Numbered from the stretch's first letter, positions 1 through 12,290 are shown. The stretch is 64,000 nt of DNA from Lepus europaeus (GCF_033115175.1 NC_084836.1:80504253-80568252), one strand, 5' to 3'. The notes: generated by a model not told the origin, from the letters alone. Numbers and translations: made by a program.

Positions 1-1309
1 AGCACAGAACACACGGTGAAATTCTCCCAGAGAAAACTAGGGGGACAGATCCCAAGAAAGGCATCGGGAACCTGGCCGAGATATGGCCTATGTAGCAGGT
101 GCACCTCAGGGGACACTAGTAGACAGTACATTTCCACCCACAACTTCCTGCATCTTCATGTCCACGGATGTTTTCTGGAGAGTTAACCAACACAGGGCAG
201 TTTGTAAGTGCCAGGGATTTGGAATTAATGCTTATAGCACAAGCTTTAATCATTGACGAATTGGAATCAGTGGATACACATCCCAGCTTCCGTGTCCCTT
301 GGGACAATACTAATAATTAACGAGCAAGGGACTCTGGCAGGGAGAGGGAGTGGGGAGTGGGGAGAGGGCTGCACCCCTGTTGACTGCAGCGATAACCTAC
401 TCATTGATAGGTTCCTCCCTGTCCTAATCTCTTTCCCATTCTTTTCACTGTGCTACCTGCAATCACCAAATCAAGTATCTGTACCTAAATCCTTGTCTCG
501 GGATCTGCCTTTAGAGAGAGCCAAGGCTAAAGTCCTAGGAGAAGGAGAATTTCACCAAGTGCACACAAACTCTACAGGCTCTCACTGTCTGTGATGGAAT
601 GGGCTACCTCCAATTCCATATTTCCTCTCCGGTTCACACTTCCTAGCCCTTTGAGGACAAGACTTAGCACTTGATCCTGCCTAGCTCCACCACTCCGTAA
701 ACCTAAGGAACAGAGGAATCTGGATTCTCCTGCTCCTCTGCTCCAGCCTAGCTAAGCTGAACCGGATACAGACGGCTCACAGGCTAAATAAGTGCTCATG
801 TGATGAAGCCCAGTTGAAGGAGGCCTAACGAACCACTCCGAAGAGCCTTGGCCATGGTGAGCTGCTGAACTCCAGCCAGAAGACAGGGAACACAGGGACC
901 TCGGCATACCCAGCCCAGCCTAAACCACAAGAGCAATTACCAGTAAGGAAAGGACTCTAATTACCCTGTTGGGTGTTAGTCACTACACCTCCCATCAGCA
1001 GGGATTAATCTAAATCCCTAGTGTTCACCAAGCTTCTCTGTGAAGTTGTATGGAAATGTTCAGTGTTCTTTAAGGACCTGTACAGTCTTGAGAAGGAAGA
1101 TGTTTTAATAAAGAAGGCAAATAACTTAGGTGAAAGTTGCCAAGATTTACCTTTGTGATTGGTTGGATTGTTTGAGAGCAAGAGCTCAACTTCTCACCTG
1201 CTTCCTTTTATGCGACTATCCAGAGTAATACATGCTCATGCAATGAATCCGGAAAGGAAGCAGCCCCCAAAATAAAAGTCATTGCCTGCACAAAAACCCA
1301 TGAAAACAT
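1..1309. other. Intergenic, nothing recognised
   Basis: No convincing gene or repeat; short reading frames only. Confidence 0.5.
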
Positions 1310-1458
1310 TCTGGGGTAGTAGGTTTTTTTTTAAATTGCATTATGTACAATTATAGATGCTCCTATGTGTGGATAAAGTTATAAAACCTGGATCATATTG
1401 TGCACACAATTTTCTATTCTTCCTTTTAAAATCTAATATTATAAAAGTAACTTATTCC

Positions 1459-1791
1459 GGCCGGCACTGTGGCTTAACAGGCTAATCCTCCACCTTGCGG
1501 CGCCGGCACACCGGGTTCTAGTCCCGGTTGGGGCACCGGATTCTATCCCGGTTGCCCCTCTTCCAGGCCAGCTCTCTGCTGTGGCCCGGGAAGGCAGTGG
1601 AGGAAGTTCTTGGGCCCTGCACCCATGTGGGAGACCAGGAGAAGCACCTGGTTCCTGGCTTCGGATCAGCGAGATGCGCTGGCCACAGTGGCCATTGGAG
1701 AGTGAACCAACGGCAAAAAGGAAGACCTTTCTCTCTGTCTCTCTCTCACTATCCACTCTGCCTGTCAAAAAAAAAAAAAAAAAAAAAAGAT
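1459..1791 (+). mobile_element. C-SINE, young poly(A)-tailed subfamily
   Basis: Head GGCCGGCACTGTGGCTTAAC and the CCACTCTGCCTGTC-A(n) end typical of the young subfamily. A perfect 17-bp TSD, TAAAAGTAACTTATTCC, lies at 1442-1458 and 1792-1808. Confidence 0.95.
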
Positions 1792-2518
1792 TAAAAGTAA
1801 CTTATTCCTTCGCCATGATATATTTTCAAAAATAATTTCAGCAGCTGCATGCAAGATATTCCATTGAACTATCTTATAATCCTATAATCATCTTATTTCT
1901 CCATTGTACTCTTAGGTTCATTATAATTTTTATATTATTGAACAGTGATTTGATATCTGTCCAGAAATAGTGCTGTAATGGATACTGATGCTCATATTTC
2001 AATTTTCCTACTGTTTCCTTAGGATGGTTCTTACATGGGGAATTATAGGGACAGAGAGTACAGATTTATTTAACATCAAATTTCTCATTAGAAAAGCTGT
2101 CCCAATTTGTACTCAGGCCAGTGGTATATCGGTGTCCTACTTAACTATTCATATAAAATCCATTTTGCTAACTTGATGGGAGAGAAATAACATCCCAATT
2201 TTGTTTAATTTATAGTTCTTTGGTTGGTAGTGAGATTAATAGTTTCTTCCATTAATTTTTACATCCTTGGTACATCTTTCTTTTTTCATTATTTATTTGC
2301 CTACTTATTTTTAATTGACAAATAATAATTGCATATATTTGTGGGATGCAATGTGATTTTTTTGACCTATATATACATTGTAGAGTCAACCAAGCTAATT
2401 AACATACCTAGCACCTCACCCGTTTATCATTTTTTTGTAATGAAAATATTAAAAATCTATTCTTTTAGCAATTTTTAAATAGACTGCTAGAACTTTTGAC
2501 CATTTTTCTATTGGAATT

Positions 2519-2529
<11 letters not shown>

Positions 2530-2559
<30 letters not shown>

Positions 2560-2869
2560 TGACAGGCAGAGTGTACAGTGAGAGAGAGAGACAGAGGTCT
2601 TCCTTTTGCCTGCAATGGCCGCCGCAGCTGGTGTGCTGCGGCCGGCGCACCGCGCTGTTCCGAAGGCAGGAGCCAGTTGCTTATCCTGGTCTCCCATGGG
2701 GTGCAGGACCCAACTACTTGGGCCATCCTCCACTGCACTCCCTGGCCACAGGAGAGAGCTGGCCTGGAAGAGGGGCAACCGGGACAGAATCTGGCGCCCC
2801 AAGCGGGACTAGAACCTGTGCCGGCGCCGCAAGGTGGAGGATTAGCCTGTTGAGCCATGGCGCCGGCCG
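2530..2869 (-). mobile_element. C-SINE, young poly(A)-tailed subfamily
   Basis: Starts as a long T-run and ends GGCGCCGGCC. TSD TTGATGATTTT at 2519-2529 and 2870-2880. Confidence 0.95.
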
Positions 2870-2915
2870 TTGATGATTTTCTTATCAAGATGTCTGAGGT
2901 CAACTGTGCACTAGA

Positions 2916-3200
2916 TCCCAGTCTGCAGTGCCAGCATCCCGTATGGACGCCAGTTCTAGTTCTCTGCTATGGCCTGGGAAAGCAGTAGAAGATGGCCCAA
3001 GTGCCTAGGCTCCTGTACCTACGTGGGAGACCTTGAAGAAGCTCCTGGCTCCTGGCTTTGGATCAGCTCAACTGGTTGTTGCAGTTGCTTGGGGAGTGAA
3101 CCAGCAGAATGGAATACTTCTCTCTCCCTCTGGCTCTACCTCTCTCTGTAATTCTGTCTTTCAAATAAATCAAATAAATCTTACAAAAATAAAAAAAATT
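2916..3200 (+). mobile_element. C-SINE, older subfamily, 5' truncated
   Basis: Begins inside the tRNA-like head and also lacks part of the region after the B box. TSD TGTGCACTAGA at 2905-2915 and 3201-3211. Confidence 0.9.
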
Positions 3201-3422
3201 TGTGCACTAGACATAGAAACATGGTTGATCACATATATTGCAAATATTTTTCCAGTTTGCCATCAGATTTTAAAATAATTTGCTGTGCTTTGTAAAAAGT
3301 TGCCCATAAATATTTCTAGTCTGTTTCTAAAATTATTTCAAGTTTAACATTTAATTCCTTACCATCTCTAGAATTAACTTTGATATAAATAATCTACTTC
3401 CATTTTTCTAACACTATTTTTT

Positions 3423-3745
3423 ATTTTTTTGGACAGGCAGAGTAGATAGTGAGAGAGAGACAGAGAGAAAGGTCTTCCTTTTTGCCGTTGGTTCACCCTC
3501 CAATGGCCACTGCGGCCGGCGCATCTTGCTGATCCGAAGCCAGGAGCCAGGTGCTTCTCCTGGTCTCCCACACGGGTGCAGGGCCCAAGAACTTGGCCCA
3601 TCCTCCACTGCCTTCCCGGGCCACAGCAGAGAGCTGGCCTGGAAGAGGGGCAACCGGGATAGAATCCGGCGCCCCAACCGGGACTAGAACCCAGTGTGCC
3701 GGCACCTCAAGGTGGAGGATTAGCCTGTTAAGCCACGGTGCCGGC
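3423..3745 (-). mobile_element. C-SINE, young subfamily
   Basis: Full length on the minus strand. TSD TCTAACACTATTTTTT at 3407-3422 and 3746-3761. Confidence 0.95.
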
Positions 3746-3942
3746 TCTAACACTATTTTTTAACAACCATTTAGTTAAGTATTCTAGGTAAACAGTTCTA
3801 CAATTTTGCTTTTGAAAGCTAGTAGCTAAAATTGTACTTTGTCCAAAACCAAAAAAGAAAGAATCTTCAGATGCTCTTTGCTCCCCTGAATCAGATATTG
3901 GAGTATGAACAATCAACAAGCATTTCAGAAAGCTTCAATGTT

Positions 3943-4255
3943 GGGGTCAGTATTTGGCGCAGTGGTTAAGATATCGTTTGGAATGCCTCTATCTCATATT
4001 GGAGTGCCTGGGTTCAAACCCAACTCTGCTTCCTGCTAGTGTGCACCGGGGAGGCAGCAGTGATGCAGTGACGATTCCAGTACTTGGGTCCCTGTTACCC
4101 AATGGGAGACCAAGAGGGCCTTCCAGGCTCTGGCTCCGGCCTGGCGTAGGCAAGGCATATATTTAGGGAGTGAAGTAGTGTATGGGATATCTCTCTGTGT
4201 GTCTGTTTTTTCTTGGACTCTCCAAAATAAATAACATATAAAAATGATTTACAAA
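3943..4255 (+). mobile_element. C-SINE, oldest type
   Basis: Diverged head (CAGTATTTGGCGCAGTGG) and TCTCCAAAATAAAT tail. Diverged TSD GAAAGCTTCAATGTT / GAAAGTTCCAATGTT at 3928-3942 and 4256-4270. Confidence 0.85.
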
Positions 4256-4270
4256 GAAAGTTCCAATGTT

Positions 4271-5360
4271 TCTAAAAACCTAGCATGGAGCTCATGGAAA
4301 GGCCTCTTGGTCCCTAGGCATAACTAGAGATGAACTGAACTTTGGTCTGAAGATTGCAGGCAAATGCATGAAAACTCTTCAGCAGGCAGGCACTGAAATG
4401 CCACCTCCCCAGCACCTTTCCTGTAAGTACGTGCTGGGTCAGGATTCTGCAGAGAGGTTAGTGACTTGGGAAGCCCTTTTATCAGGCAGTTTTCCTAACA
4501 CAAAAGTGTTTGCCCTTCCTGCAACGAGGTGATGATGTATTTGTGTCAAAAAGGAAGCAGCAGGCAGGATAACCTAATGTTTGCTACTAGATTTCAACAA
4601 GAAAATACCACAAAAACAATGCTCACACAGCAACATTGCCTAGCTCACCAACTTTAGCTTCAGTAGTTAGCTGACTTCAGAAAATCAGTTTTCTCGGCAT
4701 GCAACAGTGTGAATAGTGACATTTAAGTAGTTGAGGAGTTGGACTTTTGACCATCATCTTGTTCACTTATTTTAGTGGCCTTTTGCAGCTTTTTGCTCCT
4801 CTCTGGATTCATCAACTGCATTTGCCTAACAGTTCCTGATGTTCCACTGGGGACCTGTTATCCCTCATCCTGGTAGCTTGGCCTTCCTCCATCACCCGCC
4901 ATAGTAATTGGTGGGGGCCCGGCAAGAAGTCCATGGAGGGCTTTCTCTTGTACCCCTGAACTGGAGTGGTCATGGCCAGGAGGACTCGCGCAAGTCAGCC
5001 AGCCCAGAGGGAAAGCAGAAGAGAACCGAGACACACAGGGAGCACCAGCCACACCTTGACCTCAACTGAGATCTCCTTGAGACACAGGGAGCCCTAGCCA
5101 CACCTTGACCTCAACCCCTGCAGCTAACTCCACTCCTAATCTTCCCAAAATAATGCTTTGCAAGAAATAATAAATTCCTTTTTTCTTCATCTTGAGCTGG
5201 GGCATCCTCAAGGTCACATCAGACAAAGTCTTCACCATCATGCTGCTGTATTCTACGCACCCTAGGGAAATACTAATTCCTCCTTATAACTAAAATTGTG
5301 GCTTTCTGTCATCATTTCACCCTGGGATTGTTGAGAGTGGACTTTTATAAATAACTTTAT
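4271..5360. other. Intergenic, mostly unique
   Basis: Only the tandem duplication at 5028 stands out. Confidence 0.5.
5028..5115. repeat. Short tandem duplication (~50-bp period)
   Basis: GAGACACACAGGGAGC... at 5028-5066 and GAGACACAGGGAGC... at 5079-5115 share AGCCACACCTTGACCTCAAC. Confidence 0.85.
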
Positions 5361-5703
5361 GGGGCTGGAGCTGTGGCGTAGAAGGTTAAGCCTCTGCCTG
5401 CAGTGTCAGCAGCCCATGTGCCAGTTCAAGTCCCAGCTGCTCCACTTCTGATGCAGCTCCCTGCTAATGTGCCTGAGAAGGCAGTAGAGGCTGGCCCAAG
5501 TCTTTGGGTCCCCGCACCCATGTGGGAGACCCTAAAGAAACTCCTAGATCCTTTCTACATGGCCTCGTCCAGCCTGTTGCAGTCATCTGGGGAGTGAACC
5601 AGCAGATTGAAGATCTCTCTCTCTCTCTCTCTTGCTCTCGCTCTCCCTCTCCCTTCCCCTTCTCTCTGTGTTTCTGAATTTCAAATAAATAAATAAAATA
5701 AAG
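5361..5703 (+). mobile_element. C-SINE, older subfamily
   Basis: Head GGGGCTGGAGCTGTGGCG, CT tract and TCAAATAAATAAATAAAAT tail. Degenerate TSD around TAACTTTAT / GAACCTTAT. Confidence 0.9.
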
Positions 5704-5718
5704 AACCTTATTTTTGAA

Positions 5719-6026
5719 GTTATTTATTTGTTTGAAAGGCAGAATGACAGAGAGAGAGAAAAAAAAAATCTTCCATCTGCTTGTTAACTCCCCAAATGGC
5801 TGCGATGGGCAGGACTGGGCTGGGCCAAAGTCAGGAGCCTGGAACTCCATCTAGGTCTCCCATGTGTGTGGCAAGGTCCCAAGCACTTGAGCCATCTGCT
5901 GCTTTCCAAGGCACCTTAGCAGGGAGTTGGATTGAAAGCGGAGCAGCTGGGACTGGAACTGGTGCTCATATTGGATGCCGGCGTCAAAAGTGGCAGCATA
6001 ACCAAGGGCACCATCGCACCAGCCCC
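5719..6026 (-). mobile_element. C-SINE, older subfamily
   Basis: Starts TTATTTATTTGTTTGAAAGG and ends CACCAGCCCC. It lies 16 bp from the opposite-strand copy at 5361, so the two form an inverted pair. Confidence 0.9.
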
Positions 6027-6099
6027 TGGAAATAACCTCTTTTTTCCCTACATAGGACAAAACACAGGGGTCTTAAGTATCCAGGTTGATGGCTTCTGG

Positions 6100-6450
6100 C
6101 AAATGCACACAACTGTGTTAAAGTCACTCAATATGAGGAACAGAATGTTCCATCCCCTCAGAGAATCTCGCTTCCTTTCCCGTCAATCTCTTCCTCCTAC
6201 ATGAAGAACAGCGTTTGCTTTCTGTAACCCGAGATTAGCTTTGCCTGCTGTAGACTTGGTATATGTAGAATCACACGTGTGTGCGTGGGGGGGGGGCTTC
6301 TTTCACTTGGCATATTTTCTAGATTCCCCCATGTTGTGTCCCTTCCTCCTCATTGCTGGGTTCTCCTCAGTGATATGATGTACTGGACCATTTTTCATCT
6401 CTTTTCCTGCTCGTGGATATTTGCATGGTTTCAGAGAAGACACACACACA
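6100..6450 (-). repeat. Old L1M-type fragment
   Basis: CTTCTTTCACTTGGCATATTT and nearby phrases match the common L1M/L1ME 3' segment. Old and diverged; a G9 run interrupts it at 6288. Confidence 0.45.
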
Positions 6451-6462
6451 CACACACACACG
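6439..6462. repeat. (AC)n microsatellite
   Basis: About 12 units. Confidence 0.9.
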
Positions 6463-7048
6463 GAGCCCAGTGTGAATCCCATAACATCACAGATGTGGAA
6501 ACTTAGAGGCCGAGATCTGGCTTCTCCAATAGCTGCTCATCAGAGAGGGCGGACTGGGTAAAAGCAGCACAGGGAAGCACGGATGAATCGGACAGGTGAC
6601 AGCCTTCTCTGCCTGAGATAGGCACATGGAGTGACCACACACTGACTGAGTGCCCTGGGGGTGGCAGGAGCTGCTGAGAGCAGAACTAATACCAAACACC
6701 CGACGGCGTGGGGCTCACGTTATGCAGGGAGTTTGCATCAAGTTAAACAGGAGCATTTCAGATGTTGACAAGCAACACAGGAAAAAAAAAAAAAAAAAGC
6801 CGGTGGATGTTAAAGGCATGGAGGCGGGCTGGGCACTGCCTCAGTCTTGGGGGTGGGGTGTCCTGGAAGAAGACCCCCAGAAGTGGACAAATTGGGATGA
6901 CAAGAAGTGGGCCAGGCACAGAGCTGGGATCTGTTTCCAGCCAAGGTTAACAGCAAGTGCTAAACCATGAGGCAGCCGTGTTGGAAGGACAGAGAGAGAA
7001 TCAGCGTGATCAGAACGGGATGGATGTGAGCCAGCATGTTAAGAAAAG

Positions 7049-7195
7049 CTGGCTCCTGCCATCGGATCAGCGCGGTGCGCCGGCCGCAGCGCGCTACCGT
7101 GGCGGCCATTGGAGGGTGAACCAATGGCAAAAAGGAAGACCTTTCTCTCTGTCTCTCTCTCACTGTCCACTCTGCCTGTCAAAAAAAAAAAAAAA
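7049..7195 (+). mobile_element. C-SINE, young subfamily, 3' half only
   Basis: Starts at CTGGCTCCTGCCATCGG and runs to the CCTGTC-A(n) tail; 5' truncated. Confidence 0.85.
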
Positions 7196-7831
7196 GAGAG
7201 AAGCGGTCTGCGAGGCGGGGAGCGGCCAGCTGCCCAGGACTCTGTAGGCCACAGGATGGTGTGGACGGCTTAGCAGGTGTCGCTGCTCTTCAGGGGAAGT
7301 TCCCCTGAGCACAGGTCCCTGGGTGTGCAGCCCAACTTGGGGGGGGCCCTCCGGGTGGGCCCCTCCCTCTCTCCACATCTGGGGTGTTTTTCCTCTGGGC
7401 GGGGTCCTCCATGCAGCCCCATTCACTCTGAGCAGGAAATGCCCCAAGTGTTCTTGCACTGATGGCTCCGCTGGGCCAGGCCCTGAGCCATCTCCAGCTC
7501 TGCTCTACCCTTGTCCTGCCCCAGGCTGAATACTTTAGGGAGGGTTCTCTTCAGCCGCATTCAAGAGTCAGGCTTGGAAAAGTTCCGATTCCTGGAAGAC
7601 TGTGCAGGTCTGCACTCGCACAGCCGAGAGTGAGCACCCCTCCCCGTCCCGTGCGCTGTCCCCTTATTAACTCCGCAGCTCTAGGTGCAGGCCTGGGCTG
7701 GCCCTGGCCCTGCCCGAGGGGAACCAGCTTGTATCGGTAGTGGGGTGTGCTGGGGATTTGCCAAAAAGGGTTTGTTCCTCCGCTCTGAATCACACACAGT
7801 CATATCAAAGGAGACTGGTGCTTTTGCTAGA

Positions 7832-7862
7832 CAAAAATAAATAAATAAATAAATAAATAAAG
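7832..7862. repeat. (AAAT)n microsatellite
   Basis: Seven units, not attached to a SINE body. Confidence 0.9.
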
Positions 7863-8226
7863 TATCATTTGCCCGTAAGGTCTTTAGCTATCTTATCTAC
7901 AGCATCTACTTCACTGGTTCCTTGCCTTTTTTTTTTTTCTTTTCTTTTTGCTCTAAAATGGTATAGCCTGAATCATTTCTAACTCCAAACCACCCAAGAT
8001 CCTCTGACGATTTTTCCTTTTTTTCTGGAGCATCCAAACATATTTTGCTTCCTTCTTGTCACCCCTGATCTTTGGCTAGCCCTGATCTCTACTTCAGGGG
8101 CAAAGTCTTTATATATATGTAACCATGCCCTATGATATTTTCCATTGGAAAGTGGTGGTTAGCACTTCCAAGGTTGGAAGAAACAGGATTCTTGCGTGAA
8201 TTGGCCATAATCTAAAGAATAGTCTA

Positions 8227-9260
8227 TTCTTAGGCGTTTAAATTTAATGGAAAAGTGATCCCTGTTAAATATAAGAGTGGGAATAAGAGAGGGAGGAGAT
8301 GTACAATTTGGGACATGCTCAATTGAACTTGCCCCAAACGGTAGAGTTGGAAGCATGCTGGAGATTCCAATTCAATCCCATCAAGGTGGCATGTTCCAAT
8401 GCCATCTCACTAGTCAAAGTGATCAGTTTCAGTTCACAATTGATCATAATGATAGGATAAAGAGTCAAAGGGATCACATAAACAAGACTAGTGTCTGCAA
8501 ATACTAACTGATAGAATTAAAAAGGAGAGAATGATCCAACATGGGAAGCAGATACACAGCAGACTTGTAGAATGGCAGATGTCCTAAACAGCACTCTGGC
8601 CTCAGAATCAGCCCTTAAGTCATTCAGATCTGGCTGAAGAGCCCATGAGAGTATTTTAGGCATGGAAAGCCAAGACACTCTGGAAAAAAAAAAAAAAACC
8701 TAAATGAAAGATCTCTGCGAGTGAGATCCCAGTGGAAAGAATGGGGCCATCAAAGAAGGAGGTACCTTTCTCTGAAGGGAGGAGACAACTTCCACTTTGA
8801 CTTCGACCTTGTCTAAATAACATTGGAGTTGGCAAACTCAAAAGGCTTCCATAGCCTTGGCAACTCATGACAAGAGCCTAGGGTGATTACTGACGCCATA
8901 AACAAGAGTGTCAATTTGTTAAGTCAACAACAGGAGTCACTGTGCATTTACTCCCCATGTAGGATCTCTGTCCTTAATGTGTTGTACAATGTGAATTAAT
9001 GCTGTAACTAGTACTCAAACAGTACTTTACACTTTGTGTTTCTGTGTGGGTGCAAATTGTTGAAATCTTTACTTAATACATACCAAATTGATCTTCTGTA
9101 TATAAAGATGATTGAAAATGAATCTTGATATGAATGGAATGGGAGAGGGAGCGGGAGAGGGGAGGGTTGCGGGTGGGAGGGAAGTTATGGGGGGAGGAAG
9201 CCATTGTAATCCAAAAGTTGTACTTTGGAAATTTATATTTATTAAATAAAAGTAAAAAAA
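8227..9260 (+). mobile_element. 5'-truncated rabbit L1 (3'UTR only)
   Basis: About 1.03 kb consisting of L1 3'UTR with the G-rich tract (9140-9200), AATAAA and an A-tail. A 13-bp TSD, AAAGAATAGTCTA, flanks it at 8214-8226 and 9261-9273. Typical 5' truncation; no coding sequence. Confidence 0.9.
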
Positions 9261-9299
9261 AAAGAATAGTCTAGAACAAGGAATTAAAGCTTCTATTCC

Positions 9300-9567
9300 C
9301 TTGCTGGTGCTGCGGCTCAATAGGCTAATCCTCCACCTGCGGCACCAGCACCCCGGGTTCTAGTCCTGGTTGGGGCGCTGGATTCTGTCCCGGTTGCTCC
9401 TCTTCCAGTCCAGCTCTCTGCTGTGGCCTGGGAAAGTAGTAGAAGATGGCCCAAGTCCTTGGGCCCCTGCACCCATGTGGGAGACCTGGAAGAAGCTCCT
9501 ATTTCCTGGCTTTGGATCAGCCCAACCCCAGCAGCTGTGGCCATCTGGGGAGTGAACCAGTGGACAG

Positions 9568-9606
<39 letters not shown>

Positions 9607-9652
9607 TTCTCTCTCTGTAAGTCTACCTTTAAGTGAATCTTTAAGAAAAGAA
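9300..9652 (+). mobile_element. C-SINE, mosaic of young-type 5' and older-type 3' parts
   Basis: The 5' part carries the young-type GGTTCTAGTCCTGGTTGGGG stretch; from CTGGGAAAGTAGTAGAAG on it follows the older subfamily with a long CT tract. It lies just after the L1 tail at 9260. Confidence 0.85.
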
Positions 9653-9664
9653 AATGACGTGGGT

Positions 9665-9970
9665 TAAAGTCTTGGCTCAGTTGCTGTGTGACCATTTGCA
9701 GACTGCCTAGCCTCTCTGAGCCTCAGTATCACAGAGGATCCAAGAATATAGAATAAAAAGCCAGATTGCCTGAGTTCAAATCCGGGCTCTAGTATTTCCA
9801 GGCTGTGTATCTTTAGGCAAATTATTTAACCCCTCTGTGTCTCTGTCCTCTCCTCTGTGCAGTGGGAATAGTAGTCCCTATGTTATAAGAATGCTGTGTG
9901 GATTAAAAGAGATAATGTAAGCCTCAGTAAAGTGGCTGACATACATAGTGTTTGCTTTATTAATTTTTGG
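9665..9970 (+). repeat. MIR, probably two fragments
   Basis: TGAGTTCAAATCCGGGCTCT, GGCAAATTATTTAACCCCTC and TGGATTAAAAGAGATAATGT follow MIR in order (9745-9970). A second piece, GCTGTGTGACC to CCTCTCTGAGCCTCAGT, lies at 9665-9730. Confidence 0.8.
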
Positions 9971-10933
9971 TATTAGTATTCTTTAAATAGTTCTCTTAAG
10001 TAGTTAGGACAACTTATTGATGATTAGCTAGCATAGAAGTTGCCTGTGCGTGTCACAAACTTACAAAAACACCCTGAGATCCAAACTAGAGGGAACTCTC
10101 AAAATGGGAAAATTTTTTATCATTCAAGGCGCTGCCTCTAAACAGCAGGGCAGTTGTTACCGCCTGGATTAGGTAATCAGTGTCCACAGAACAGCTGAAT
10201 CGCAGCCCCACTGCTTCCGACTGGACACTCACATGGCCGCTGTGCTCACTTGCTATTTTTGAAATATACCTTCCTGGGTGGAATTTTAGATGAGGAAGAG
10301 AAGGAAAACCGGGGTTATCTGACTCACAAACCTTGTGTGCAGTCACATCGATTTGGTGAATACCATTGTTTTGCGCAGAGTCCAATGACTAAAGGTGGGA
10401 AAGAAACAACAACCATCTTATCTAACTTCCAGCAAGAATCAAGAGATGAAAAGGAATCCAATCAGCCAAATCAGTCTCGCATTACCTGAATCAAGTACGA
10501 CAGAGCACGCCAGATCCTGAGTCACCTTCCTGGCCAACTATTTTTATTTGGAATAACAAAGGGTGAGAGCCTGAAGTGACCCAGGTCATCGCTGGGCTTC
10601 GGTGCCCAGTGCATAAGACACACAGCCCGGAATTCCCCGCAAGGCCAGGGCTATTTACTTAAGCCTGTATTTGAAAGTGGGTTTTCTTGAAAAGTTGGGG
10701 GGAGAAGAAAAAACTTCAAGTCAGACAAAAACCTGATTAGCCACAGATTAGACAATTCCTTTTTTCTATTGAGAGTTTCATTAACACTGAATACAAATGA
10801 TGCTGTATTTCTCTACTCCGTGTACCCCGGAGATGTCAGTCATTAGAGGATGTTCGAGGGAAACTTTGAACCAGTAAAAACAACGCAGCAAAGTCGGAAA
10901 AGGGTTGTGTCTGGATCCACGCAAAGCCAATGT
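9971..10933. other. Intergenic, mostly unique
   Basis: No recognised feature up to the L1 TSD at 10,934. Confidence 0.5.
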
Positions 10934-10947
10934 ATTTTGTGCATCTT
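10934..10947. repeat. TSD, left copy, of the chimeric L1
   Basis: ATTTTGTGCATCTT, identical to 16,058-16,071. Confidence 0.9.
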
Positions 10948-11400
10948 TTTTTTTTTAACTTTTATTTAATGAATATAAATTTCCAGTGTACAGCTTATGG
11001 ATTACAATGGCTTCCCCCTCCCATAACTTCCCTCCCACCCGCAACCCTCCCCTCTCCCGCTCCCTCTCCCCTTCCATTTGCATCAAGATTCATTTTCAAT
11101 TCTCTTTATATACAGAAGATCAATTTAGTATAAAGATTTCAACAGTTTGCACCCATATAGAAACACAAAGTGAAACATACTGTTTGAGTACTAGTTATAG
11201 CATTAAATCAAAATGTACAGCACATTAAGGACAGAGATCCCACATGAGGAGCAAGTGCACAGTGGCTCCTGTTGTTGACCCAACAAATTGACAGTCTAAT
11301 TTATGGCTCCAGTAACCACCCTAGGCTGTCGTCATGAGTTGCCAAGGCTATGGAAGCCTTCCAAGTTTGCCGACTCTGATCATATTTAGACAAGGTCATA
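10948..11400 (-). repeat. L1 3'UTR
   Basis: Homologous base for base to the 3' part of the plus-strand L1 at 8780-9260, including the purine/G-rich tract (11,013-11,078 on this copy) and the terminal AATAAA-type signal followed by the A-tail. Confidence 0.85.
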
Positions 11401-11639
11401 AAAGACAGAGTGAGGATAGTAACCAATGATTCTAAGAGTGGCATTTACCAGGTTTGAATAATTATACAGCATTAAGTGGGGAAGAGGACCATCAGTACAC
11501 ACAGGTTGGGAGTAGAGCCATTGGTGGTAGAGTAGAGGTTATGATTACAAAGGAATGAGGCCCAAGTGTGCTAGACAGGGTCTAGAACAAAGGACAGAGT
11601 CATTATTAGAGGAGCTAAGAAAGGTGCTGTCTAAGCTAC

Positions 11640-12290
11640 AATTAAGTTTTCTGATTGAGGGGCAAATAGAACCTGATAGAAGGGGCTTGATAATAATCTG
11701 GTGGGCTTTAGGCCTTGTAAGTTAAGAGGCCCAGACCTATCTATCTCTTCACATGGGGTACATCCTAAGGGAGGTGTGAACCTCCTAGGGGAAGGCACTC
11801 TGTTGACTTTCATTACTTGGCTGGGCTGGGAGGAGAGCTGGCCAGGTAAAGGCAGGGGGCATCTCTAACAAGAAATTTACAGTTCTGCCTGCAATGTTGC
11901 TGACCCTACTTGACCATCCCCTCAGCTGCAGTGGTCACTTTGGAAGTTGGGCTGAGTGAAGGGCTTTTCAGCTTAGAGCCAATAAGATCTGTGGCTCTGA
12001 CCTGGGCATCCTTCGACTCCAGGGCAGGTCCATTTCCAGTGATCCAACTCTTGGCAGAGCTGCCAGGGCTCTTCACAAGCTGACTTCTGCTGAAGCCCAG
12101 GCTTACCACATTGAAAGCCACTGCAGTGGACTGGCCTGTTGGGTCTCCTTGAGGGCAGATCACTGTACAGATCAGCCATTAATAGGCCTGCCACCCATTG
12201 CTTCTGATGCCGAGCTTTCTTTTCCTCCTGGTTTGTGTTAAAGCAGACCAGAGGATGGGAGTGCCCGTTTCCCATCTCTAATCTTCGGTG
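11640..12290 (-). pseudogene. ERV class-I-like gag C-terminus / nucleocapsid / protease remnant inside the L1
   Basis: Minus-strand frames near 12,275-11,973 show a charged gag tail, then two degenerate zinc knuckles. In the first, CGKPG is recognisable but His is replaced. The second reads CQELDHWKWTCP and its first Cys is Trp. A second frame (12,163-11,906) continues with a Pro/Ser/Thr-rich linker and the start of an aspartic-protease-like region, where the catalytic motif is disrupted by frameshifts and substitutions. Several stops are present and no function is possible. The match to gammaretrovirus-like ERVs is from motif order and spacing, not a database hit. Confidence 0.6.

Larger units (their letters stand above)
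1310..3410 (-). repeat. Old L1 (L1M-type) 3'-region fragments, split by SINEs
   Basis: AT-rich segments between the SINEs (1310-1441, 1809-2518, 3212-3406) resemble ancient L1M 3' sequence on the minus strand, notably 2310-2480 (TTGACAAATAATAATTGCAT, then AAGCTAATTAACATACC). The assignment is by recall of the family consensus. Confidence 0.5.
6463..8213. other. Intergenic
   Basis: Contains the SINE half at 7049 and the AAAT tract at 7832; 7195-7750 is GC-richer with chance frames and no recognisable product. Confidence 0.5.
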
